A stretch of 64,000 nucleotides of DNA from Cunninghamia lanceolata (taxonomy: Eukaryota > Streptophyta > Pinopsida > Cupressales > Cupressaceae): NCBI GenBank assembly GCA_027924645.1, contig BSBN01000888.1, positions 17,744,501 to 17,808,500 of the forward strand. The letters run 5' to 3'. Every line of letters begins with the position of its first letter. Positions within the stretch are counted from its first letter, which is position 1. The translations under genes and the position numbers were made by a program. Below are positions 23,721 to 34,381 of this stretch, one piece after another. Below the pieces are notes generated by a model, which did no database searches, was not told where the DNA came from, and saw only the letters and a program-made list of their open reading frames with translations.

Positions 23721-24710
23721 ACCCTTCATCATGTTGATAACATGGTAGGTTTTCTCTACGAATTTTGGAATGAATCTTCACAGAAAATTTAGCTTCTTGA
23801 AAAAAGAGTGAACTACAGTCTTACTAGTAGGCAAAGTAAGACTTTGAATGGAATTGACTCTTTTTGAGTCAATCTTAGTGCCTTCTCAGGACACAATGTG
23901 ACTAAAATCCTTACCTTCTGTAACCCTGAAAAATGATATCTTAGGGTTAAGAGAAATACCATTTTGTTGACATCTTTCCAACACCTATTGCAAATGATAT
24001 GCATGATCTTGATGTTGTTTAGAGAAAACAATCAAGTCATCAAGATATACCACAATGAATTTCCCCATCTCATCTTTGAAAGTGAGGTCCATTTCTCTCT
24101 GGAAAGTAGAACCATCATTGATTAAACCAAACAGCATCCTGTGATATGCAAACATACCCAAAGGCATTGTGAAAGCAGTCTTGTACTGATCTGCTTCACT
24201 GACCTCTACTTGATTATATCTTAAAAAACCATTTAACACAGACAGCATCTCCGAACCAGTTATAGTTTACAACACTTGGTCCATGATGGGTAGGGGATAG
24301 TTATCCTTTAGAGAAGACTGGTTGAGATTCCTGAAATCAACACAAATACAGATTTCTCCATTCTTCTTTCTTACAAGGACAATATTCATGATCTAGGTAG
24401 AATGATGAATAGGAAAGATTATTCTGGCATTCAACATTTTCTAAATCTCAGAAAGAATAGTACCTAATATTTTGGGATTATATTGCCTCTGATTTTGCTT
24501 GTGAGGCAATGACCCAACTTTGAGAGGGATTTTGTGTTGAATCTCCTTAGGTCTAAAAGACTTCAGATCATCATAAGAATATGCCAAAACATGAATGTAA
24601 TGGCGAAGAAGTGTAGTGAATTTGAATTTCTCATTGGCAGTGCAACACTTCCCAATGTTGACCATTTTGGGATTTGCCTCAGAACTCAAATTTACTTGTT
24701 CAAATTCCAT
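23721..24710 (-). pseudogene. Reverse transcriptase of unit B
   Basis: Motifs in order on the - strand: 'HYIHVLAYSYDDLKSFRP', 'HKIPLKVGSLPHKQNQRQ', 'CVDFRNLNQSSLKDNYPLP', 'SVLNGFLRYNQVEVSEADQY' (the first catalytic Asp is Asn), 'MLFGLINDGSTFQREMDL', and 'VVYLDDLIVFSKQHQDH' (YLDD intact). Then 'GISLNPKISFF' and 'KIDSKRVNSIQSLTLPTS'. Stops occur near 24437, 24385, 24270 and 23984. It belongs to the same RT family as unit A but is clearly diverged. Confidence 0.9.
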
Positions 24711-25017
24711 AGATGAACTTGAATCAAGTTGTTGCTGCTATTTTACATATCTATCACTCTTATCAAATAGTTTTTCTAGGGAAACTAAACCTTTTGGAAT
24801 CTTATTGCCTTTTAGTTGAAGAAACTCTTCACCAGTTTGTGAATCTATTTTAGAAATGTATTCCCGTGGTGGAGATTCACTACCTTCAAAATAGAGCTCA
24901 TCAAAGCTATCCATCTTTTCCAAGAAAACTATGATTTGATTATCACCATTGAACACCTACCAATGGTCAACATTATCTAATACACTTGGTTGGAAAACCA
25001 ACTCAATTGTGTACTTG
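24711..25017 (-). pseudogene. Linker between RNase H and RT of unit B
   Basis: On the - strand, residues around 24812-24765 read 'NKIPKGLVSLEKLFD'. This is nearly the same as 'NKIPRGLVSLERTFD' at 12340-12384 in unit A, in the same place between the upstream RNase H and the RT. The shared linker supports a common ancestral arrangement rather than two independent rearrangements. Confidence 0.7.
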
Positions 25018-25436
25018 TTACCTTTTGAAGTCCTTATGGGGAACCATAGGAGTTGCGGAAATAGCTAATGAATCTACACAATCATTAAACACTCTGGGCA
25101 CCACAGAAATGTCAAAAGTGTCAAAACCTTCAATGCAACCCCATACATGATTGAGATAATGCCTCAACCTTTCATTTTTGGTATGATATAAATTTCTCAC
25201 TTGGCAAACAACTAGTTCAGCATCTCCTTGAGCATCAAGATTTTTAATACATTTAACTTGAGTAGCTTCCATGCCGAGTAATAATGATTCATACTCTGCA
25301 GTATTATTGGTATTGTTGAATTGCAGCTTGTATGAGAAAGGGAAGATATCACCTTGTGGAGATATCAGAACAATTCCAGCTCTAGAACCAATAGAAGAAC
25401 AACTGCCATCAAAGCTTAAAATCCAAACCTCATTAG
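25018..25436 (-). pseudogene. RNase H-like domain between protease and RT (unit B)
   Basis: On the - strand: 'WILSFDGSCSSIGSRAGIVL', 'NNTAEYESLLLGMEATQVK', 'GDAELVVCQVRNLYHTKNER', 'NDCVDSLAISATPM'. The four acidic positions expected for an RNase H (FDG, AEYE, GDAEL, VDSLA) all appear kept, better than in unit A. It is an RVT_3/plant-archaeal-type domain and separate from the ordinary RNase H downstream of the RT (23081-23720). It would degrade RNA in RNA/DNA hybrids. A stop lies at its C-terminal end (25018-25020). Confidence 0.8.
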
Positions 25437-26100
25437 AATTTGATTTTTTAGATTTTTAGAATTTCTTTGACTAGAAGATTCCTCTTCATTAGTGAATGAA
25501 GAATCTGGCATCACTATACTTTCATCTGTACTTTCATCTAAATACTCTTCTGATTCTCCATCTGAATTGTCTGAATCTTCATCAAATGAACTGTAAAGAT
25601 TTTTTATGGATAAGAAATAGTTACCCATACCTGAAGACTTGAACAAAATCCAAGCTTTCAGGTTTTCAGTTTGGGTGACTATGTATTTCGCTTCCTTCAT
25701 AGGAAGCAACTTTTGTATGACTCCTTTAATAGGTATCCTGTCTTTGGATAGATCCATGTTCAATTCTCTACCTACATCTTTACAAAAGTTACGCCCAAGC
25801 AAAATGCCATAAGAAGCTGGAACATCAGCCACTAGGACAGTCATCTTGATCCTCTTGTCTGAAAAGGCTGCAAATACAAATTGGGCATCCTTAATTTGAC
25901 CCAATAATGACACTTACTTATTTTCCATGGAGAAACAGCTCCCAAAGGTCTTGGTTAAGGTGAGAACAAGGGCGTCCACCACCTTAGTAGGCATGATGTT
26001 ATCAGAAGCCCTGGAGTTTATTATACAATTGCTTAACTTATGACCATTGACCAATAGAGAAACATAGAAGGTGTTATTTTCCCTGGAGAAACAAGGGGAG
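25437..26100 (-). pseudogene. Aspartic protease domain of unit B
   Basis: On the - strand: 'VSLLVNGHKLSNCIINSRAS' and 'DNIMPTKVVDALVLTLTK', then a stop, then 'KMTVLVADVPASYGILLGRN' and 'GRELNMDLSKDRIPIKGVI'. The active-site triad, normally D-[ST]-G, reads N-S-R. Both substitutions are explained by a single G-to-A change on the coding strand, so the enzyme is inactivated at its catalytic residue. The acidic, serine-rich tail ('EDSDNSDGESEEYLDESTDE') leads into the RNase H. Confidence 0.8.
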
Positions 26101-27766
26101 TAGTGAGTAAATTATTTTGGATAGATTTTTTTTTAGAGGAGTCATGGATGGTTTTGGAAGAATCTTGCCCCATGGGGGCAGCCTTATTTTTCACATATTT
26201 AGCTAACCTATCAAACTATTCAGGGTTAGCTTTTAAGTACTCCACCTTAGACATTTGGATCTTGGTTTTCCTGGCATGATCCATAATATCAAAAAGATGA
26301 AATGAACTAGATATAGAGGAAGAGAATCCATCATTCTAGGCTTTATTTAGAGTAGTACTGGTCTAAGGAACAGAAGCAGGAGAGATAGAATGGTTAGCTA
26401 AACTTACTTGTTTATTAGCAACTAGGTCCTTTGATTAAAAAGGCAATGAAGTTCCCCATTTGACAATGGAGATAACTAGCTGAGGTTCCTCTCTTGTCTT
26501 TCCTTTATCAACTTGCTAATTTGGCTGATTTTGTGACCTGGTAAAAATAGCATATGCTCCATCATACACTTCTCCTTCTCTTTCCACTTCATCTTGGTAA
26601 TTCAAAAAACCAATAGTAGAGTCACCAACTAACTCTTCTTCTCCTTCTGTAAAGAGGTTAGCATTATTCTCTTGATTGAAATCAGGTTGGTAAGAATTGT
26701 CATTTTCTACTTCATAATAGTCAATTGATGAGTTGACTAGTATTGCTTCAATGGCGAGCTTCCCCTGGGTAGGAGGAAGATGATTTGGTTGCCCTTGATT
26801 TCTGGCAATGTTGCTTTGGTATGAATGATTGGGAAATGTTCTCCTTGGTATATCCCTATAGGAAGGAGCAGACATACCTTGAGACATTTGTTTCTTTAGA
26901 GCTAGTAATTCATTTGCTAGCTTTTGCACCATAGGATCCATTGCACTCATGGAAGAATTATCAACAGAGGACTGACCTTTGTTTTTGTTAGAATCTCTTC
27001 TGATCTTATCTGCAAGGATAAGATCATCTTCCACCTTTGTAGCTAAAGTTTGGGCTACAAGAAGATTAGTAGGACTAGCCGGTCTTAGTAGAAAGCTTAC
27101 CTTAGGAAGCTGAGTATTGATGAAAAAACATTTGAGATTTTCCATCATTGGTTGAGCGGATGTCAGAATCTTGTTTCTCAGCTTATTGAACTTAGCAATG
27201 AAGTCTCGCATGGGTTCATGAGGCTCTTTCTTCATTTGTGTAAGATGAGCCAATAAGGCATGTGCATCTTCTGTAGGCTTGAACCTAGCCTCAAACTTGG
27301 TTTTGAGGGTATTCCAATTAGTTATAGTTTGGGCCTAGAGATGGTAGAACCAATCTGTAGCAGCACCTTGTAATATTTCCACAAAAAATCTTATTGTTAC
27401 GTCTTCATGTTCCACACATATTACACCGTAAGCTATGCAAAAAGTTGCAATGTGTTCATCCAGGTGGACTTTCCCATCACCATAGAACTTAGGAAAATTC
27501 TTCGTCAAACTACGAGGTAGTTCTTGAAATGGTGGAGTTAAATTCAAAGGACCAAAAGTGTTACCCCAAGGGCCTTGAGCTACCATGGTGCACTGATTAA
27601 AGCATGGGATAACAAACCTTTGTGGAATATGAATAGACAAAACTCTGCTAGTACTAGAACTAGAAGCTTCACCTGGTATTGGAGACTTGGCATTAGTAGG
27701 AGGAAAACTCCTAGTTCACTAAAGTTGAGGTCGTGGAGGTAAAAGACCAAAGTTATTTTGTTGCAT
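26101..27766 (-). pseudogene. gag of unit B
   Basis: Probable start ATG 27766 on the - strand ('MQQNNFGLLPPRPQL'), interrupted by stops before the capsid, so the true start is uncertain. The capsid core reads 'LPKFYGD'-like 'FPKFYGDGKVHLDEHIATFC', 'ILQGAATDWFYHL', 'NWNTLKTKFEARFKP', 'HLTQMKKEPHEPMRDFIAKF' and 'NKLRNKIL', typical of Retrotrans_gag (PF03732). The frame is open 27253-26516 and then becomes polar and Asn/Gln-rich. I see no clear CCHC knuckle. A further broken linker runs to the protease. Confidence 0.85.
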
Positions 27767-27930
27767 CAACTAAAATACAGGATCAAGAATACCTTGAGCT
27801 CTCTTGCTTCTTGTATACCGTGAGTCTGTCAGAATGCAATGTACTCAACAAAATTTTGAAAATAGCTTGAAACCATGGAAAAGAACTGTTGTGCTTCAAC
27901 TCAAAGTGTGAGGCTTCAAGTTGCACATTG

Positions 27931-27950
27931 GTTCCCCAGTAGAGTCACCA
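27931..27950 (-). other. Primer binding site, tRNA-Arg type (unit B)
   Basis: On the - strand TGGTGACTCTACTGGGGAAC lies 5 bp after the end of the 5' LTR. It matches the expected tRNA-Arg complement at about 15 of the first 18 bases. The same tRNA class primes unit A. Confidence 0.75.
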
Positions 27951-27955
27951 AAAAC

Positions 27956-28878
27956 TATTGGGTGAATATTTTTCCTTCAACTAACTAAAGGCAAAATGCT
28001 TATATCAACCGCAGTGTAATGAGATAAATCTCTCCTCTTAACAAGGGGAGGTTCCCTATTAACTATTACAGGCTTATTTACACTAAAATTAATTTCAGGG
28101 TGAAACCATATCATCCATTTCTCTTTTTTTAGAAATGATGTTTACAATATAAAAGAGCACTTTTACAATACAAATCAAAATAACCAAGAAACTCACAAGA
28201 GCACAAAGTCTATCATTAATCCTTTTGCTAATTTACAATTTAGAATCAAGGAGGAAAAGGTGTAGCTCAAAGTCTTCACCGAATACTATGACAAAACATA
28301 CGATCACAAAAGATAATAGTACTTCAAAGTCTTTCCAATATATTTTACTTCAAAACATAAAATCACAAGCTAAAGATAATTGTTGTAGCACAAAGTCTCC
28401 AAAATCAGCTTTAGAACATCTCCCAGATTATCCACACTCACACTACAATTTGATTAAGTAGATAAGATAGTATAAGGAAAAGGACATAAGAACAATTTCC
28501 AATACACCACAAGTTATTCCAATGCAAAGATTGAAAGATCGCTTGCTTTTCTATTCACTTGATAATATATGATTTACAATTTGAACACAAAGTCTCAAAA
28601 TGCTCTTCAATTTGGTAGAGTTTTCCTTCAATAACTAAAAGATGATAATTACAATGGGAGTCCTCTTTATTTATAAGAGAAACTGAGAGCAAAAATAGGA
28701 AAAGAACAACTAACTATGACTTATTCAACAAAGGAGTCCTTTTTTATTTGGGACTTCCTACATTTTTACATGTAATTACATATGAGAAAAGTACATGTAA
28801 ATATGTCCAAAATTATTTCAAAAGTATATTTGAAAAATAGAAAATAAACTAAGTGATGAAAAGCTGCTTTAACTTGCA
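27956..28878 (-). repeat. 5' LTR of unit B (923 bp), shared with a truncated second copy
   Basis: Direct repeat of 15609-16532. Its terminal CA is mutated: plus-strand TA at 27956-27957 in place of TG. The right side (28879 on) is the polypurine tract and aORF end of another copy, so this LTR is the 3' LTR of that copy as well. Confidence 0.9.
28668..28675 (-). promoter_or_regulatory. TATA box of unit B 5' LTR
   Basis: TATAAATA on the - strand, conserved with the other LTR. Confidence 0.55.
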
Positions 28879-30373
28879 CTGCCTTCTTTCTTCATATGGC
28901 AGTCATACATAGTAAACACAGCATGCATCCGCAAACTATCTGGACTAACTGTGTTCTTGAAAATCATCTAGGCTCTAACTATTGCATCTCTGACTATGGT
29001 AATTGATTTTGCATGGCTAGTTAACTTGGCCTTTAGATTATCCAAAGTTAACTGATTATCAAGAATATTATCCACAGAGACAACTGAAAATGTTTTTTCC
29101 TCAAACTCCTTCTGAAACATATTCTCAAATTCCTAGGTCATCTCCTCTGCAAAAAGAAATTGATTATCCTTTGACACCAAATTGCATGGCAGCTCCTCCA
29201 ACTTGTGTAAGAGACTAACATCACTTTGGTCACTCATTTTCCTTGCAGTTTCTAAGTCATAGATCAGATCTTTCAGCACCAGGCTTCAATATGTCAGTGC
29301 CTCCTTAGTCTCAGTATATGAATCCTGGTTTGGAATAACACCGATTGATATCAAAGCACTTATTTTAAACTTCCTCATTTCTATCCACTTATCATGATTC
29401 TATTCTAAATGCTCAATATCCTGAGAAATAGCATCAATCAAATCATCAAGTTTTGTCCTGATTTTCTCCATTTTTCTTGTTTTCTCAGCTAGCTCTATAA
29501 GAAGAGAGATTCCCTATGTGCACATCATTTCCAAATATTCTTCAAGCACTTTTCCCTTAAGGTGAGTCTTTTCAGCTTTCTGGATGATAGGATCCACAAC
29601 AGAAAAAATCTCAAGAGTCATTGATTTTGAATTCGAAGTAATCTTCCTTACCACTGCAGTCAATTGCTCTACCATTGCTTTATAATCATCTTTCATCTCT
29701 TTTTCTTTATCAAATTTCTGAATCAAAATATCCATTGCCGATTACATGTCAGTCTTTGCACTCTCATGTGTTAATTTACCCAGCTCAATTCTAGAAATAG
29801 ATTAATCACTCATACTAAAATTTCCTATGGTAGCATCATGTGGGGGCCTTACAATCTCCACAAATTTGTGCCCTTTGTCTCCCAACACTCTTGAAAGAAT
29901 TTTTGGCTTCTTTGGTGTCTTAGCCTTAGCACGCACCAGTTGACCAAAATCAAAGTCATCTAGAGAGATGGCTTGTTTCTTTCTTTTAGGTGTATATGCC
30001 GACAACCATGGAGGAAGCACAAAAGTACTCACATTCAGAGCCGGTTCCATTGTTGGTGTTATGGGAACTATACTAGCATTGGAAGTAGAAATAATAGGTG
30101 GAGTATTAGTAAACATTGCACCTAACACATTCACATTTGAAACTTACTCAAAACCTAATACAAAGCGATCAAATATTAAAGAATCTTCAATATGAAAAGA
30201 TGAGGAGGACAGACTAGGAATGGACCTAGAAGAACGAAGAACATCATCAAAAGCAGTTTGAGGATTATCAAAATATATTTTTTGAGTGTGATGCAGATTC
30301 AGAAGATGGGATGTCGATGGTGAAACAGATAGAGGAACCGAAATAGGTATGTTAGACAAAGGAGAAGAGACAG
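28869..30373 (-). pseudogene. aORF 3' half of a second, truncated copy of unit B
   Basis: This aligns collinearly with 16523-18022 at a divergence similar to the LTRs. It shows the same 'PPWLSAYTPKRKKQAISLDD' basic stretch (30030-29970) and the same coiled-coil-like C-terminus, and ends at a TAA inside the LTR (28869-28871). At 30373 the match to unit B stops abruptly and + strand integrase sequence begins. It is the relic of a neighbouring copy joined through a shared LTR. Confidence 0.75.
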
Positions 30374-31625
30374 GTATGATGATTTGAATACTTTTTTGAT
30401 ATTAGGTAAATATCCATGTAAGATGAAGTCTTCTAAAAGGAGAGCTTTAAATATTACAGTACAGAGGTATATGGTACAAGGAGGTCTTCTATTCAAGAAG
30501 ACCCATGAAGGCATATATTTAAGATGTTTAAACAGAGTTGAAGCAGATATGGTATTATCGGAATTGCATGATAAGTATGGAACTACTCATGGTTCTCATT
30601 TAGCTATCACACATAAGATATTAAGAGCAATATACTATTGGCCTACAATGTTTAAAGATACAGAGAGTCACATTAGAAGTTGTCACACTTGTCAAACTAC
30701 AGCAAACAAGGGGAGGAATCAGGCTAATCCTTTGCAACTAGTCATTGAGTCTAGGCCATTTGCATAGTGGGGCTTAGATTTCATTGGAGTTATAAATCCT
30801 CCATCATCTGCATGACATAAGTTTATATTGACAGTAACTAACTATTGTACAAGGTGGACTGAAGCCATATGTTGCAAGTTTTCTACTACTGAGGTGGTTA
30901 TCAAATTCCTTGAAGAGAACATCATAACAAGGTTTGGAGCTCCATATTCGCTGGTATGTGATAATGGCCTTGCATTTTTTTCTCTAAAATTTTCTAAATG
31001 GGCATTTGAATATGGGATAGTTTTAAAATTTTCTTCAAATTATTATCCTCAGGGGAATGGTTTAGCTGAGTCCACAAACAAGATTTTATTGGATATAATC
31101 AAGAAGCTAATTGAAAAGAATCCTAGAGAATGGAACACATTGTTAAAATATGCATTGTGGGTAGATATGACTAAGGTTAAGTCAGCCTTAGGCAATGCAC
31201 CTTATCACCTAGTTTATGGGACTGATCCGATACTTCTAGTGAATTTAAGAATACCTGTCTGGAAGTTTACTAATGAATATTTAGGCTTTAATGATCATAG
31301 GGAAGCCATAATAATCCAAATGTTATAATTAGATGAGAAAAGATATCAAGCCATTGAGAAATTTGCTAAACATCAAGCAGTGGTTAAAAGATGGTTTAAT
31401 AAAAGAGCTAGAGTCCAAACATTCAGAATATCAGACTTAGTGCTGTGTTGGGATAAAGCACATGAAAAGAAAGGAAATCATGGAAAATTTGACAAGTTAT
31501 GGTTGGGTCCATTACAAGTCGCAAAAATAAGAGGAGATAACACTTTCAAGCTCAAGACCTTGACTGGAGAAGATGTACCATTACTTGTTAATGGCCAACA
31601 CTTGAAACATTACTTTCAAGCTTGA
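30374..31625 (+). pseudogene. Integrase of unit C (5'-truncated gypsy element)
   Basis: It begins just before the zinc-binding domain: 'VQRYMVQGGLLFKKTHEG', 'HDKYGTTHGSHLAITHKILR' and 'CHTC'. The core has Asp at 30777-30779 ('GLDFIGV'), Asp at 30960-30962 ('CDNG') and Glu at 31068-31070 ('AES'). Sixty residues lie between the Asps and 35 before the Glu, the canonical D,D-35-E spacing. The C-terminal domain reads 'ARVQTFRISDLVLCWDKAHE', 'GKFDKLWLGPLQVAKIRGDN' and 'NGQHLKHYFQA', ending at TGA 31623-31625. Only three in-frame stops (30766, about 30814, 31326) interrupt it. It is the best-preserved integrase of the window, but gag and RT are missing upstream. Confidence 0.9.
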
Positions 31626-32930
31626 GGTTAGGGTATTTGGGATGTTCTATATCATAATGTAAATAGTGTAAACAGTGTATAGTTTTCTTGGGTGTTGTTT
31701 TGTTTTGTTTTGTTTGGTTTGTTGTGCGGGTTTGTGTGTTGTGTTTCCTTGGTAGGGATGTTTTTTTTTTTTTTTTTGTTTTAAGGTATGCAGGAGTAGA
31801 CTAACAACTACTGAAAACAATAGAAAATTCAAAACATTCAGGTTAATTATTTGAAATTTATGCATAACTTGTTGTGACTGTTATGAATGTAGAAAATGGT
31901 CTAGCTTGTGAAATTTTGTATTCAATGACTGTGGGTTGAGTATTCAAGGGAAGTTTCTCACAATGACACACCTAAAATCCTTGGGTTTGTTGAACACACT
32001 AGTGTAGCTATTAGGTGAAAAATTAGAGGTCACCCTTGCTACCATTACAATTCTCAGCTTAATTCCAGCAAGTGATCATTCCTTGCATTATGAAGTTACA
32101 AATGTAATATCATATGAAGTCTATTTCTTACACAAAATATAAAATAAATAAATGAATAAAATGGATTTTTCTGAAAATCCAGATTAAGCCATCTAAGTAA
32201 CTCTACCGGGGCTATAGACGCTTGCTGGCAATGGGGCCTACTTAGGAGAATTGTAATGATAACCTTGTCAGGGCTATATATACATGCTGGCAGCAAGGCT
32301 CTATCCAGTTGGCTATGATGGAATGACATCAACTATGCAGGTTAATATTAGTCACTAGTTTGTTCAACCTATTTTTAAGATGAGGATTATTAATCACATG
32401 CACCCACTTAAACTGAATGGGAAAATTCATGCACCTTATTGAATACATTAAGTCTCAAGTTGGATAATGATTTATAGAGAAGATAGTTAGAAGTTATGAA
32501 TTTATTTCATTTAGTTTTCTTTAATGGGTTTAATTTAATTATTTTATTTGGTTTCTAGTTGTTGTGATGCTCACAACATGCCCCATTTTACTTCTTAGCA
32601 AAATGAGGACCCTTGCTATGGCTATAGTTTTTTTCTTGTGTGTGGGTCTGCTTGGTGGTAAAAGGGAAAAAGGGGTAAGTGTTACAAACCTTGTTGAAAA
32701 TAAAGAAAAAATAGCATCAAGTACCAAAATAGAATATGTGTGAATTCCTTATCAAAAATGAGTAAGGGTTGCTTTTTGAACCATTTTAAAATTCCCATTA
32801 TTTTGCAAGATATGAGTGTTTTGGTAAAATGCACTATGAGAAGGTTTGTATGATGCATATAAAAGGTTGTTTGTATGTGGTGTCATTGTATGAGTCACAT
32901 AAAAAGTTATCAGGTTTATTACATCATTAT
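31626..32930 (+). other. Spacer of unit C, first part, no coding frame
   Basis: AT-rich. It contains a T tract (about 31761-31777). A diverged direct repeat of about 64 bp period has 'ggggctatagacgcttgctg' near 32208 and 'gggctatatatacatgctgg' near 32271. No LTR or gene is recognised. Confidence 0.5.
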
Positions 32931-33860
32931 ACTTGTATGCATTTTGTAACGCTTTATCCTTACATACAAGTCGGACCCGACAGAATTCAGAGCTTAGATG
33001 AATAATTGGTTAAGTCCGTTAGATGTATTTTATGTTTATATGTTTGGCAAAAGGAAACATACAAGGTGATATACAACAGTATATGCATATCGCGGAACCA
33101 AAAAGGATATAAAATGATGTTTTATTGTTATATGTTCCGGGCTTTGTATGTGTATGTTTCAAATACATACATTATGATATACATACAACGCGAAACTCAA
33201 AAGAAGTTAAAGTTTGGTATAAATGATACATCATACCTTAGCGTATATCGAAAGAGGCATTTCACTTTATATACATGGCAGAGCCGAAAAGTAAATGAAC
33301 TGTGGTTTATAAAAATGAAAAGTCTGAAAAAGAGGATGCAATTGAGTTTGTATGTATCGGGCCTTGTATATAAGGTTATGATACAAGTATGGTTGTAACA
33401 TGGAATGCAAGTGAAAAGTAAAGTAGGTCCCGCCGCTTGCATATCAGGTTTGTATAATAACAATGTATATCTTCGATATACAAGCTGATATACAAGAAAG
33501 GGATGTAGGTAAGAGATACAAACCGGATGCGAAAAGAAGTTAAATATAGAAAAGCCTTTGTATGCTTGGAGCGATTGTATGTTTATGATATACCTACCTG
33601 ATATACAAAGAAATTAAAGGCTTCACGGAAGATAAAGGTAAACAGAGGGTTTGTATAGGAGGTTTGTATATGTGCTTATACAAGATAACATACAAAAGGC
33701 AATATACAAAGCAAAGGTACATGTACGAAAAAGAGGAAAGGGAAGGAACATTAGTTTGATTTCTTGCATATATGTTTGTATGTTAAAAGATACAAAGAAA
33801 CATGCAAAGAAAACATACAAATGAAAATACAAAGAAAACACGATGTATGCAGAAATGAAC
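32931..33860. repeat. Array of TTGTAT/ATACAA palindromic repeats in the unit C spacer
   Basis: The hexamers TTGTAT and ATACAA recur at intervals of tens of bases over 930 bp, often around short GC-containing centres. Examples: GTCGG-AC-CCGAC (about 32971-32982) and TGTATATC-TTC-GATATACA (33464-33482), the latter a perfect 8-bp inverted repeat. The array occupies the interval between integrase and aORF, the same place as the palindromes of unit B, but with a different sequence. Confidence 0.65.
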
Positions 33861-34381
33861 TAACGGTAAAAAAGGTTTAAAAGTCAAAACACTAAAATAG
33901 AAGGCCAAAGTTTTGGCGCATTAATTGTTGTAATTAATGTCGATCTACCACTAAAAAAAGAGTAAAATTTAATGAGAGTTAGGGCAAATTTAAAGTATTT
34001 TTCTTTCAGATTGGCACTATTTAGAGTTAAAATTGCAAAAGAAAGAGTTGTTAGAGTGATTTGAAGAGAAATCATTAGAGTGAGGGAATTACGGTAGCTA
34101 GACAAAAGCAAAATGGTGAAAGTAAGTCAACGACTGAAGTCAAGTAGTCAAAGAAATACAAGTATTTATCTCAAAGCACCATTACATTTTGAATGGTAAA
34201 AATGCATGTTAATTTTAGTAATTGTTTTGAACTGTTAATTAATTGGGTAGGGATTAATGAATGTGAAAGTTAGAACAGAAAAGACAAATAGGGTTAGGGT
34301 AAAATGGTAAAAGTAGAAATTCACAGTAAAACCCTAGATAGGAAGGTAAAAATGAAAGTTAAAAGATGCATTTTCTACAGG
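33861..34381 (+). other. AT-rich leader before the unit C aORF
   Basis: No feature recognised. A short in-frame extension upstream of the chosen aORF start begins at ATG 34304. Confidence 0.4.

Larger units (their letters stand above)
15609..28878 (-). mobile_element. Unit B: complete Tat-like Ty3/gypsy element with two LTRs, aORF and dual RNase H
   Basis: Read on the - strand: 5' LTR (28878-27956), tRNA-Arg primer site (27950-27931), gag, protease, RNase H, RT, RNase H, integrase (to 21916), a palindrome-rich spacer, an aORF (19906-16523), polypurine tract (about 16550-16533), and 3' LTR (16532-15609). Total 13,270 bp. The LTRs differ by roughly 6-7 percent in the stretch I compared, so it is old. 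No target duplication is expected or seen, because the sequence beyond the 5' LTR is a second copy of the element's own 3' part. Confidence 0.85.

Noticed and set aside
31761..31777. T tract as the reverse-strand poly(A) tail of a retrogene or SINE
   Set aside because: No coding or SINE sequence precedes it on the - strand, and no flanking duplication is visible.
33006..33398. 130-codon ORF on the + strand
   Set aside because: Entirely within the TTGTAT/ATACAA array; its Tyr/Ile/Cys-rich translation follows from the repeat.
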